DNA of 5,506 bases, taken from assembly GCA_028275145.1 (NCBI GenBank), contig JAQCNG010000259.1, forward strand, positions 1 through 5,506. Reading direction: 5' to 3'. Made by a program: the position numbers and the translations under genes. The notes beneath the pieces were generated by a model. That model ran no database searches and was not told where the DNA came from. It saw only the letters and a list, made by a program, of their open reading frames with translations. This DNA is from Halovenus sp. (lineage in GTDB: Archaea > Halobacteriota > Halobacteria > Halobacteriales > Haloarculaceae). Shown piece after piece: positions 1-5,506 of this stretch (positions are counted from its first letter, which is position 1; every line of letters starts with the position of its first letter).

Positions 1-2
1 AC

Positions 3-2120
3 ACGCTGGTCTGGTTCACCGACATCTCGACGGAGGCCGGTGCGGAGTCGACAATCGGTGAGGGAACGCCGGGTGACCTCGGCACCATCCAGGACGACTA
101 CCAGTTCGCCACCTTCACCGCCCTGCTCGGGGCAATGGCGCTCGTGGTCAGCCAGATACTTGACGACCGGGCAAAGGGCGAGGAACTGCTGATCGTCGTG
201 CTCAGCGCGTTCCTGGTGATTGCGACGTTCACCCAGGTGCGGTTCGCGTACTACCTGACGCTGGTCATCGGCGGACTGAACGCCGCGCTCGTCGGGTACA
301 TCATGAAGTACGCGGGCACACCCGATGCCGACTCACTGCCGGAGACCTACCAGATACTCACGATACTGGTCGTCGTCATGGTGATGTTCGTTCCCCTGTT
401 GGGTCTGCCGCTGGTCGGGGGTGGCAACACCGCCATCAACCTGGCAGACGACGGCAGCCAACCGGCGGACGTGACGGGGTGGGCCGACAGTCTGGACTGG
501 ATGTCTGAGAACACACCGGAGCCCGGGACCTTCGGGAACCCCGACGGCGAGCCGCTGGACTACTACGGGGAGTACGACCGCACCGACAACTTCGACCATC
601 CAAACGGCTCCTACGGGGTTCTCTCGTGGTGGGACTACGGACACTGGATAACCGCGAAAGGAGAGCGGATACCGAACGCGAACCCGTTCCAGCAGAACGT
701 CCGTCCCGCCGCACGATTCCTGCTCGCACAGGACGAGAACACCGCACTCGACATCCTCGGAGAGGGGAGCTTTAGCGACGGGGAGAACGCACAGACCCGC
801 TACGTCATGGTCGACTCGCTGATGGTCGAGTCGGAGACACTGGTCGGTGGAAAGCTGTTTGCCCCGGCGGATTTCCACCCGGAGTTCGAGCGGAGTGACT
901 TCTACCGGCGAATCGTCTCGGACGACGGCTCCGAGGGCATCATCAACAAACAGGCCTACTACGAATCGATGATGGTCCGGTTGTACCACTTCCACGGGAG
1001 CGAGGCCGGGCCCGGTGTCGACACGGACACCGACCGGCGGCAGTTCGTCTCGCAGTGGAGCGGCAGAGACGGCGCAGTCGTCGACCAGCTGGACGGTGCG
1101 AACCAGAGCACCGTCCGGTTCGTCGACGACCTCTCGGCCGCACAGAACATCACCGAGGACAACCCGAGCGCACAGATCGGCGGTATCGGGGCCAACCCCG
1201 CCGAGGAGGTAGACGCACTCAAGCACTTCAGACTCGTCTACGCCGACGAGGTTCCTGCCGTGTCCAGACTCGGCGGCAACGACAGAGCGCTCTCTCAGGC
1301 GCGTGACAACGGACTCAGCACCGGACCGGCGATTGCGACGATACGACAGGACCTGTCGCTGTTCCGGAACGCCCAGAACAGCACACTCGAGAACGACCAG
1401 TCGCGTCTCGATTCGCTCTACAGAACGACACCCTCGTTCACGAAGACGTTCGAGCAGGTCCCCGGCGCGACAATCGAGGGGTCGCTCCCGGAGAACGCCT
1501 CCGGGGGTTCGGCGCTGAACCTCACCGCCGGTGACCAGGTCAGCCTCAGTGTCCCCGTCGACCCGGAGAACGGACAGGAGTTCACCTACTCTCAGACGGT
1601 CGCTCTCGACGAGAATCTGGCGTTCAACACGACGGTCCCCTACTCCACGACCGGGTACGACGAGTGGGGCCCCGAGGAGGGGTACACGAACGTGAGCACG
1701 CGGGCGAACGGCAGCTACACCGTCCGAACCGGACGCGGGTTCGACACGAACACGAGTGAACTCGTCTCGTACCGCGCCCAGTTCAACGTGACCGAAGGAC
1801 AGGTGATCGGCGAGGAGGACCCGACTGTCGAGGTGACACTCGAAGAGCAACGGACCGAGTTCAATATCGGCGGTGGTGGCGGAAGCGGGAACAACGGCGG
1901 TGACGGCAGCACCGGAGGCGACAGTGGCAACGGCGGTGACGGCAGTAGCGGCGGCGACGGCAGTAGTGGCGGCGACGGTGGCAACGGCGGCGATAGCAGT
2001 AGCGGCGATAGCAGTAGCGACGGTGACGACAGTAACGGTGGGAGTGGAGTCGCGTCCAGCACTATCGGCGAAACACTCGGCGGCGTCGTGACGGACACAC
2101 GACGGACAGTGAGTCCCTGA
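3..2120 (+). CDS. aglB: AglB, dolichyl-phosphooligosaccharide-protein glycotransferase (5' end outside window)
   Basis: Catalytic subunit of archaeal N-glycosylation: it transfers a glycan from dolichyl phosphate to Asn in N-x-S/T sequons on the outer membrane face. The frame is open from base 3, so the Met at 135 is internal. About 705 residues are visible; Haloferax AglB is about 1,050, so most N-terminal membrane helices are missing. Seen in order: a TIGE match to the external-loop TIxE motif (51-62); three to four hydrophobic helices (about 105-420), with QVRFAYYL at 234-257 whose Arg (240-242) probably matches the lipid-phosphate-contacting Arg of homologues; the sequon-binding WWDYG (627-641); and VDSLM (810-824), possibly the DK/MI-type motif. 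A beta-rich external region with many sequons follows (about 1440-1860), then a Gly/Ser/Asp repeat tail (1869-2048) and 23 more residues, with no final membrane helix. The DUF368 gene follows after four bases, suggesting an operon. Family assignment is firm; the tail is the odd part. Confidence 0.95.
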   Translation, partial: TLVWFTDISTEAGAESTIGEGTPGDLGTIQDDYQFATFTALLGAMALVVSQILDDRAKGEELLIVVLSAFLVIATFTQVRFAYYLTLVIGGLNAALVGYIMKYAGTPDADSLPETYQILTILVVVMVMFVPLLGLPLVGGGNTAINLADDGSQPADVTGWADSLDWMSENTPEPGTFGNPDGEPLDYYGEYDRTDNFDHPNGSYGVLSWWDYGHWITAKGERIPNANPFQQNVRPAARFLLAQDENTALDILGEGSFSDGENAQTRYVMVDSLMVESETLVGGKLFAPADFHPEFERSDFYRRIVSDDGSEGIINKQAYYESMMVRLYHFHGSEAGPGVDTDTDRRQFVSQWSGRDGAVVDQLDGANQSTVRFVDDLSAAQNITEDNPSAQIGGIGANPAEEVDALKHFRLVYADEVPAVSRLGGNDRALSQARDNGLSTGPAIATIRQDLSLFRNAQNSTLENDQSRLDSLYRTTPSFTKTFEQVPGATIEGSLPENASGGSALNLTAGDQVSLSVPVDPENGQEFTYSQTVALDENLAFNTTVPYSTTGYDEWGPEEGYTNVSTRANGSYTVRTGRGFDTNTSELVSYRAQFNVTEGQVIGEEDPTVEVTLEEQRTEFNIGGGGGSGNNGGDGSTGGDSGNGGDGSSGGDGSSGGDGGNGGDSSSGDSSSDGDDSNGGSGVASSTIGETLGGVVTDTRRTVSP
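1896..2036 (+). repeat. 18-base tandem repeat encoding GGD-type hexapeptides in the AglB tail
   Basis: Six consecutive 18-base units begin at 1896, 1914, 1932, 1950, 1968 and 1986. They encode GGDGST, GGDSGN, GGDGSS, GGDGSS, GGDGGN and GGDSSS. A 15-base unit follows at 2004 (GDSSS) and a diverged 18-base unit at 2019 (DGDDSN). The units at 1932 and 1950 differ at two third-codon positions only, which points to recent duplication. All unit lengths are multiples of three, so copy-number change keeps the aglB frame. The repeat lies at the extracytoplasmic end of AglB and probably forms a flexible acidic linker. It contains no N-x-S/T sequon. Confidence 0.9.
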
Positions 2121-2124
2121 CACG

Positions 2125-3162
2125 ATGGCTCCCCGAGACGAGGAGCAAACAGTCTCCTCGGACAGAGCAGACAGAGGGGTGCTGGCGTACCTGCGGAACC
2201 GGCGGGACGCGGTTGCGGTGTATCTAAAGGGGTTCGTCATGGGGAGCGCAGCGACCGTTCCCGGGGTGTCGGGTGGTACGATAGCGCTCATCCTGGGCAT
2301 CTACGACCGATTTATCCGGGCGCTGACCATGTTCGACGGCCACCTGGCGAAACTCGCAATCGGCCTGCACACCGCCGAGGGGCGTGCGCGGTTCGGAACC
2401 GCCGCCCGTGAGCAGGACCTCCCGTTCTTGCTCGTGTTGTTTGGCGGTGTCGTGACCGCCGTACTCACCCTCGCGCGTGTCATCAGCGCCACGCTGGCCG
2501 CCGCACCCGGTCCGATGTTCGCGCTGTTTGGCGGTCTCATCGCCGCCTCGGCGCTCGTGCTGTTCGAGCGCCGGTGGTTCACGCGTCTGGGACAGGCCGT
2601 CGCCGCCGTTGCGGGATTCACTGTCGCCTTTGTCGTCGCGGGCGCATCCGGAGCGGGGGTGTTCCCGGAGACACTGCCGGTGGTGTTTCTGGCGGCCGCA
2701 ATCGCCATCTCGGGGATGGTGTTGCCGGGGCTGTCGGGGTCGTTTCTCCTCCTGTTGCTCGGGCAGTACGAGTATCTCACGACCATCGCGGGCCGGTTGA
2801 CCGACCACGCCGCGTCGCTGGCTTCGGGGACAGTGCCGGAGCAACTGGTCGGTGACGTGGCGGTGGTCGCCACGTTCGGTCTCGGGGCAGTGGTCGGCTT
2901 TTTTACGACGGCCCACGGCGTCCGGGCCGCGCTGGAGCGGTACCCCAGTGGGACCTTCGCGTTTCTCGTGAGTCTGATGGTCGGCGCACTCCACTACCCG
3001 GTTGTCCGCGTCGCCGAGGAGACAGACCCCGAACCGATCCCGATCGCAGTCGTTGTTCTCGCGGCGCTCGCTGGTGCAGTCCTCGTGTTCCTGTTCGACC
3101 ATCTCACGGAGGACCTCGAGTACATGAGCGAGGACCTGTTCAGGACCGACGACGACCGGTGA
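2125..3162 (+). CDS. DUF368 membrane protein, PopT-like polyprenyl-phosphate translocase candidate
   Basis: A 345-residue polytopic membrane protein of the DUF368 family, whose bacterial members (PopT) move undecaprenyl phosphate back across the cytoplasmic membrane for reuse. A role in returning dolichyl phosphate to the cytosolic side is inferred here. A charged N-terminus (1-33) precedes about eight hydrophobic segments, and the C-terminus (from about 325) is acidic. Two copies of the family motif are visible: PGVSGG with GIY (P46 to Y60) and PGLSGS with GQY (P201 to Y215). Both have 14 residues from Pro to Tyr and they are 155 residues apart, so the protein is an internal duplication, probably of two inverted halves. 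The ATG lies four bases after the aglB stop without a clear Shine-Dalgarno, which fits translational coupling. Length is near the usual size. The family is confident, the archaeal substrate is inference. Confidence 0.9.
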   Translation: MAPRDEEQTVSSDRADRGVLAYLRNRRDAVAVYLKGFVMGSAATVPGVSGGTIALILGIYDRFIRALTMFDGHLAKLAIGLHTAEGRARFGTAAREQDLPFLLVLFGGVVTAVLTLARVISATLAAAPGPMFALFGGLIAASALVLFERRWFTRLGQAVAAVAGFTVAFVVAGASGAGVFPETLPVVFLAAAIAISGMVLPGLSGSFLLLLLGQYEYLTTIAGRLTDHAASLASGTVPEQLVGDVAVVATFGLGAVVGFFTTAHGVRAALERYPSGTFAFLVSLMVGALHYPVVRVAEETDPEPIPIAVVVLAALAGAVLVFLFDHLTEDLEYMSEDLFRTDDDR

Positions 3163-3235
3163 CGACACAGCACAGGAGTGGTCCGACAGCACTGTCGGGA
3201 CCCCCCGGTGGCGTCGCCGCCAGTCGACCGGTCTG
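3163..3235. other. Short convergent intergenic region with two small hairpins
   Basis: This 73-base gap separates the ends of the DUF368 gene and the convergent DUF5806-like gene. It holds an inverted repeat CCGACAG/CTGTCGG (3183-3189 and 3192-3198) and a second one, TGGCG/CGCCA (3209-3213 and 3218-3222, loop TCGC). A run of six C lies between them, and GACCGGTC (3226-3233) is a short palindrome. No T-run suitable for an archaeal terminator is seen on either strand, so a termination role for the hairpins is only possible. Confidence 0.45.
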
Positions 3236-3901
3236 TTACTCCTCGCCGGCCTCGAACCGGTGGCCACACTCGGGGCACTCGAGTTCGTCGTGGCGCAGGG
3301 CGACGCTGTGTTCGCGGACGTCACGCATCACCTCCGAGATGCGCTCCTCGGCCTCTAACTCCTCCTCGACAGTCAGGTCGACACCCTCGATCTCGAGCAG
3401 GAACTTCGCCACCTCGGTTGCCTCGTACATCACGTCGTCGAGTTCGTCGGCGGCAAAGAAGTCGCTCATCGCGCCGTAGAGAAACGTCGCACCGGCCGTG
3501 CGGACCTTCTCCTCGAACGAGGCACGCGCCTGGTTGACCGCCTGCGGCGAGTACGTGTCGGTCATAAACGGCACCAGATTGGGGAGGTTCTCGCCGATTT
3601 TGGTCATCTCGACGCCGGTCTCTGTCCGGAAGTCGGCACACAGGCGCGCGATGGCCCACTCGCGCGCGGTGATGTAGGTCCGCTCGCGCAGGAACTCGTT
3701 TGCCTGGTCGTAGGTGCCACCCTCTATCTTGGAGAACTTGTCGTAGGTCTGTACGTCGGTTGGGACGCTCTCGGTCCCGCCCGCCCCGGGCGGCCCGGCG
3801 GAGTCGGCAGTTCCGGAGGTCCCCTCCCCGCTCGGGTCGCCACCTGCTGCCGTTTCGTCGTCGGGGTCGCTGTCGACCTGGTCGTCCGTGTCCTCGGCCA
3901 T
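3236..3901 (-). CDS. Conserved haloarchaeal protein of unknown function, DUF5806-like
   Basis: A 221-residue soluble protein that I recognise as resembling the haloarchaeal DUF5806 family; no biochemical role is known to me. Residues 1-50 are a low-complexity acidic tail rich in D, E, G, S and T, probably disordered. Residues 53-205 form the conserved part, mostly predicted helices: YDKFSKIEGGTYD, then ERTYITAREWAIARLCADF, then NLVPFMTDTYSPQAVNQAR, then an acidic Glu-rich helix (about 178-197). The C-terminus carries CPECGH (209-214), a single zinc-knuckle-like CxxC with no second Cys pair, so metal binding would need the adjacent His or a partner subunit. There is no signal peptide or membrane segment. 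The gene is divergent from uspA and convergent with the DUF368 gene, so it is probably monocistronic. The ATG at 3901 is supported by a TATA-like box about 25 bases upstream. Confidence 0.85.
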   Translation of the reverse strand: MAEDTDDQVDSDPDDETAAGGDPSGEGTSGTADSAGPPGAGGTESVPTDVQTYDKFSKIEGGTYDQANEFLRERTYITAREWAIARLCADFRTETGVEMTKIGENLPNLVPFMTDTYSPQAVNQARASFEEKVRTAGATFLYGAMSDFFAADELDDVMYEATEVAKFLLEIEGVDLTVEEELEAEERISEVMRDVREHSVALRHDELECPECGHRFEAGEE

Positions 3902-3923
3902 GCTGTGAGGTGTCGTGGCCGGG

Positions 3924-3929
3924 ACAAAA
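3924..3929 (-). promoter_or_regulatory. Putative TATA box of the DUF5806-like gene
   Basis: Read on the minus strand this is TTTTGT inside CTTTTGTCCC, centred about 25 bases upstream of the ATG at 3901. That spacing fits a leaderless or nearly leaderless haloarchaeal transcript. The match to the TTTAWA-type consensus is weak, but it is the only AT-rich stretch on this side of the intergenic region. Confidence 0.45.
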
Positions 3930-3942
3930 GCGTGTCGAGGGC

Positions 3943-3949
3943 TTATTTA
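3943..3949 (+). promoter_or_regulatory. TATA box of the uspA-GNAT operon
   Basis: TTATTTA stands out in a GC-rich setting, with its centre about 25 bases upstream of the ATG at 3971. Transcription would therefore start at or next to the A of that codon, giving a leaderless message as is common in haloarchaea. It supports choosing 3971 as the start rather than the in-frame ATG at 3905, which would place the TATA box inside the gene. Confidence 0.65.
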
Positions 3950-3970
3950 CCCCGGGGCGCAAGAGCAGGT

Positions 3971-4330
3971 ATGCGCATCATGGTCGGCGTGGACGGAACC
4001 GAGCGGGCGATGGAGACCCTCTCGGAGTCAGTCGAGCGTGCCCGCGCCTCCGGTGACGACCTGACGGTCGCCGTGTACAGCGGCGCGGACCCCGTCAGTG
4101 TCGTCGAAACACAGGTTCGCGACCGGTTGGGCGCTCTCGAGTACGACGCCCCGGTCGACCGACTGGAGGGCCACCCCGGCGGGACGCTCGTGGAACGTGC
4201 AGAGCGGGGAGAGTACGACCGCATCGTGCTCCCGGGCGGGACCAGAAGTCCGCTCGGCAAGCTGACCTTCGATAGCACCGTCAAGTTCGTACTGCTGAAC
4301 GCTCACACCTCTGTAACTCTGATTCGATGA
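3971..4330 (+). CDS. Small universal stress protein (UspA family)
   Basis: A 119-residue cytosolic protein with the Usp alpha/beta fold, usually involved in stress responses through nucleotide binding or dimer formation. Visible elements are the first strand with conserved Asp (IMVGVDG, D8), a helix (ERAMETLSESVERA), a second strand (LTVAVYS), the YDRIVLPGG strand (82-90) and the C-terminal loop SPLGKLTFDST with the last strand TSVTLIR. It is shorter than the usual 140-160 residues because the middle region is reduced. The canonical GxxG-9x-G(S/T) ATP loop is degenerate: Asp101 sits where the last Gly normally is, and the GxxG part is not matched, so ATP binding is uncertain. The start at 3971 is chosen from the leaderless promoter spacing. 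Its stop overlaps the ATG of the acetyltransferase gene, indicating co-translation. Confidence 0.88.
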   Translation: MRIMVGVDGTERAMETLSESVERARASGDDLTVAVYSGADPVSVVETQVRDRLGALEYDAPVDRLEGHPGGTLVERAERGEYDRIVLPGGTRSPLGKLTFDSTVKFVLLNAHTSVTLIR

Positions 4331-4848
4331 CCCGAAACTACCCCGACGAGGCGGTTGGCGGATTCCCGCGACCACCGCGAGAGACGACCGACGACGAGGG
4401 CCGTTCCATCGTGGTGGGTCACGCGACAGAACTCGACGCACTGGTCGAACTGTACGTCGATTTCGACCCCGCGGACAGGGCACAGGGCATCCCGCCTGTC
4501 GGCGAGGATGCGATCCGCGAGTGGCTCGAACGCATCACCGGGACGGACACGGTGAACATGACTGCCCGTCACGACGGGCGGGTGGTTGGCCACGCGATGC
4601 TCGTCGGCGAGGACGAGCACGAACTCGCCATCTTCGTGTTGCAGGCCTACCAGAACGCTGGCATCGGAACGGAGCTTCTGCGAACGACGCTGGGGGCTGC
4701 CGCGGCCGACGGCATCGAGCGGGTCTGGCTCGCCGTCGAGCGGTGGAACGACCCCGCAATCGCGCTGTACCGCCGAGTCGGCTTCGAGTCCGTCGACAAC
4801 CCCGACTTCGAGATGGTGATGACACTCCGTCTCGAAACTGAGGCGTGA
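4327..4848 (+). CDS. GNAT-family N-acetyltransferase
   Basis: A 173-residue acetyl-CoA-dependent acetyltransferase, probably acting on an amine of a protein or small molecule in the cytosol; the substrate cannot be read from sequence. Residues 1-26 are a Pro-rich polar leader. The N-terminal GNAT region contains a helix with LVELYVDFDPADRAQG (39-54). Then come the strand RVVGHAMLV (85-93), motif A with acetyl-CoA-binding QNAGIG (109-114), the strand VWLAVE (133-138) and motif B, NDPAIALYRRVGFE (141-154), with the usual Tyr (148) in RimI-like enzymes. All core elements are intact. The ATG overlaps the uspA stop (ATGA, 4327-4330), so the two are almost certainly co-expressed and probably translationally coupled. 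It converges on the LolA-like gene with a 25-base gap and no evident T-tract terminator. Confidence 0.92.
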   Translation: MTRNYPDEAVGGFPRPPRETTDDEGRSIVVGHATELDALVELYVDFDPADRAQGIPPVGEDAIREWLERITGTDTVNMTARHDGRVVGHAMLVGEDEHELAIFVLQAYQNAGIGTELLRTTLGAAAADGIERVWLAVERWNDPAIALYRRVGFESVDNPDFEMVMTLRLETEA

Positions 4849-4873
4849 CCGGCAAACCCGCAGAAAACTGACC

Positions 4874-5506
4874 CTACAGGTCGATTTCCTCGATAGCTGT
4901 CCGCAGTTCCGACCCGGTCAGGTCACCGGCCACAACCACCGTCGTGCCGTCCTCGGTGAACACGCCCGCGGAGGCGTACGGACCCGTCACGAGTCGTACT
5001 TCCCGGTCACCGACTGTCTCTGTCTCGACACCGACCGCCGGCAAGCGCCCCAGGTCGACCGCGTCGCTGGACTGCCCGACAACGAGCGTGGACCCGTCGT
5101 CGGTGTAGACGGCCGCGCCGAGGTCACCTGCCTCGAATCCCGTTACCGCGGTGAGCGGTGGTGACTCCCCGGAGAGCACTGCTCCGCGCTCGAAACTCCA
5201 GTCGTCACCGGGAACGGCCGTCTCGAACGGGACACCCGCCTCGAACGCCTCGGGGCTCTCCGCGGTGGAGAGAGTCAGACTGGCCAGCTCGGTGGCCCCC
5301 GGCGGTTCGAACGTGCTGTCTGCCGGCGAGACACCGAATCTCGTCTCCTGTACGTCGACGGTCACCGTGACGCCCGGTGCTGTCGTCTCCTGTTTGAGAA
5401 TCGTATCCGACTCGGCGTCCGTCCACAGTCGCGTCTCCGACTCGGTATCCGGGTGGGTCAACAGGAGTTTGTTCGCCTCGGTGCCGTCGATGGTCGTCGT
5501 CCCGAC
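4874..5506 (-). CDS. LolA/RseB-like protein with DUF4367-like C-terminus (5' end outside window)
   Basis: The frame is open to base 5506, leaving 210 visible C-terminal residues; the TTG at 5461 is not needed as a start. The first part, GTTTIDGTEANKLLL, then TRLWTDAESDTILKQET, then TVTVDVQETRFGVSPADSTFEPP, matches the beta-strand pattern of LolA/RseB-like lipoprotein-sorting folds: a modified substrate property, an L-W-D strand with a KQE turn, and a closing F-x-P-P. The second part has the DUF4367-like layout: AGVPFE, LGAAVYTDDGSTLVVGQS, then YASAGVFTEDGTTVVVAGDLTGSELRTAIEEIDL at the end. Haloarchaeal relatives usually carry a signal peptide or lipobox; here it would be off-window. Archaea lack an outer membrane, so a Lol transport role should not be assumed; an extracytoplasmic ligand-binding or sensory role is more likely. 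The product is strongly acidic. Family placement rests on pattern memory. Confidence 0.72.
   Translation of the reverse strand, partial: VGTTTIDGTEANKLLLTHPDTESETRLWTDAESDTILKQETTAPGVTVTVDVQETRFGVSPADSTFEPPGATELASLTLSTAESPEAFEAGVPFETAVPGDDWSFERGAVLSGESPPLTAVTGFEAGDLGAAVYTDDGSTLVVGQSSDAVDLGRLPAVGVETETVGDREVRLVTGPYASAGVFTEDGTTVVVAGDLTGSELRTAIEEIDL

Noticed and set aside
135..137. ATG as the start of aglB
   Set aside because: The frame is open to the beginning of the window, and upstream residues include the TIGE motif and the beginning of a membrane helix, so this Met is internal.
1896..2036. RTX-type calcium-binding repeat in the AglB tail
   Set aside because: The GGD units recall RTX nonapeptides, but the period is six residues and the hydrophobic position of GGxGxDxUx is missing, so a beta-roll is not supported.
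333..2300. A 655-codon open frame on the minus strand opposite aglB
   Set aside because: It is a shadow of a GC-rich, strongly biased gene; its translation has no recognisable domain and low-complexity Val/Ala runs opposite the Gly repeat, while the plus strand encodes a clear AglB.
2224..3324. A 366-codon minus-strand frame opposite the DUF368 gene and the intergenic region
   Set aside because: The product is rich in R, H, Q and E with no domain pattern, it runs into the coding region of the DUF5806-like gene, and the opposite strand has a convincing membrane protein.
3905..3907. ATG as the start of the uspA gene
   Set aside because: It would add 22 residues not resembling Usp (Arg-rich, MRCRGRDKSV) and would place the TATA box within the coding sequence; 3971 fits the leaderless promoter and the beginning of the Usp fold.
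4849..4873. Terminator between the GNAT and LolA-like genes
   Set aside because: The 25-base gap contains only a short A4 run (TTTT on the minus strand) and no hairpin; not enough to call a terminator on either strand.
5459..5461. TTG as the start of the LolA-like gene
   Set aside because: The reading frame continues to the window edge with family-like sequence (GTTTIDGTEANKLLL), so the true start lies outside.

Overview
The window looks like chromosomal DNA of a halophilic euryarchaeon (class Halobacteria). The DNA is GC-rich, the proteins are strongly acidic (many D/E, few K), Shine-Dalgarno sequences are absent or weak, and TATA-like boxes lie about 25 bases upstream of start codons, as expected for leaderless transcripts. 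The families present are also typical of haloarchaea: an AglB-type oligosaccharyltransferase, DUF368, a DUF5806-like protein, a small UspA, a GNAT enzyme and a LolA/DUF4367-like secreted protein. No rRNA, tRNA, CRISPR array, transposase, integrase or phage gene was seen. Genus cannot be fixed from the sequence.

Layout: (1) Bases 3-2120, + strand: the C-terminal two thirds of aglB, the catalytic subunit of archaeal protein N-glycosylation. It starts inside the external loop that carries the TIxE motif and includes WWDYG and the external beta-rich domains. It ends in an unusual Gly/Ser/Asp hexapeptide repeat tail encoded by an 18-base tandem repeat (1896-2036). (2) Bases 2125-3162, + strand, four bases after the aglB stop: a DUF368 polytopic membrane protein with two copies of a PGxSG...GxY motif. 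This is the family of the bacterial polyprenyl-phosphate translocase PopT. (3) Bases 3236-3901, - strand: a conserved haloarchaeal protein of unknown function (DUF5806-like), convergent to the DUF368 gene. (4) Bases 3902-3970: a 69-base divergent promoter region. (5) Bases 3971-4330 and 4327-4848, + strand: a small UspA-like protein and a GNAT acetyltransferase whose genes overlap by ATGA. (6) Bases 4874-5506, - strand: the C-terminal part of a LolA/RseB-like protein with a DUF4367-like end. Its start lies beyond the window.

How the genes may work together: the aglB-DUF368 pair is the most informative. Haloarchaeal AglB takes glycans from dolichyl phosphate on the outer face of the membrane, so each transfer leaves dolichyl phosphate outside. 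A PopT-family translocase is the kind of protein that could return it to the cytosolic face. Their tight co-directional arrangement suggests an N-glycosylation module with built-in lipid-carrier recycling. This is inferred from family knowledge and context, not shown by sequence alone. The uspA-GNAT pair is probably one translationally coupled unit, and the acetyltransferase may act on the stress protein or in the same stress response. The remaining two genes are not clearly connected to these modules.
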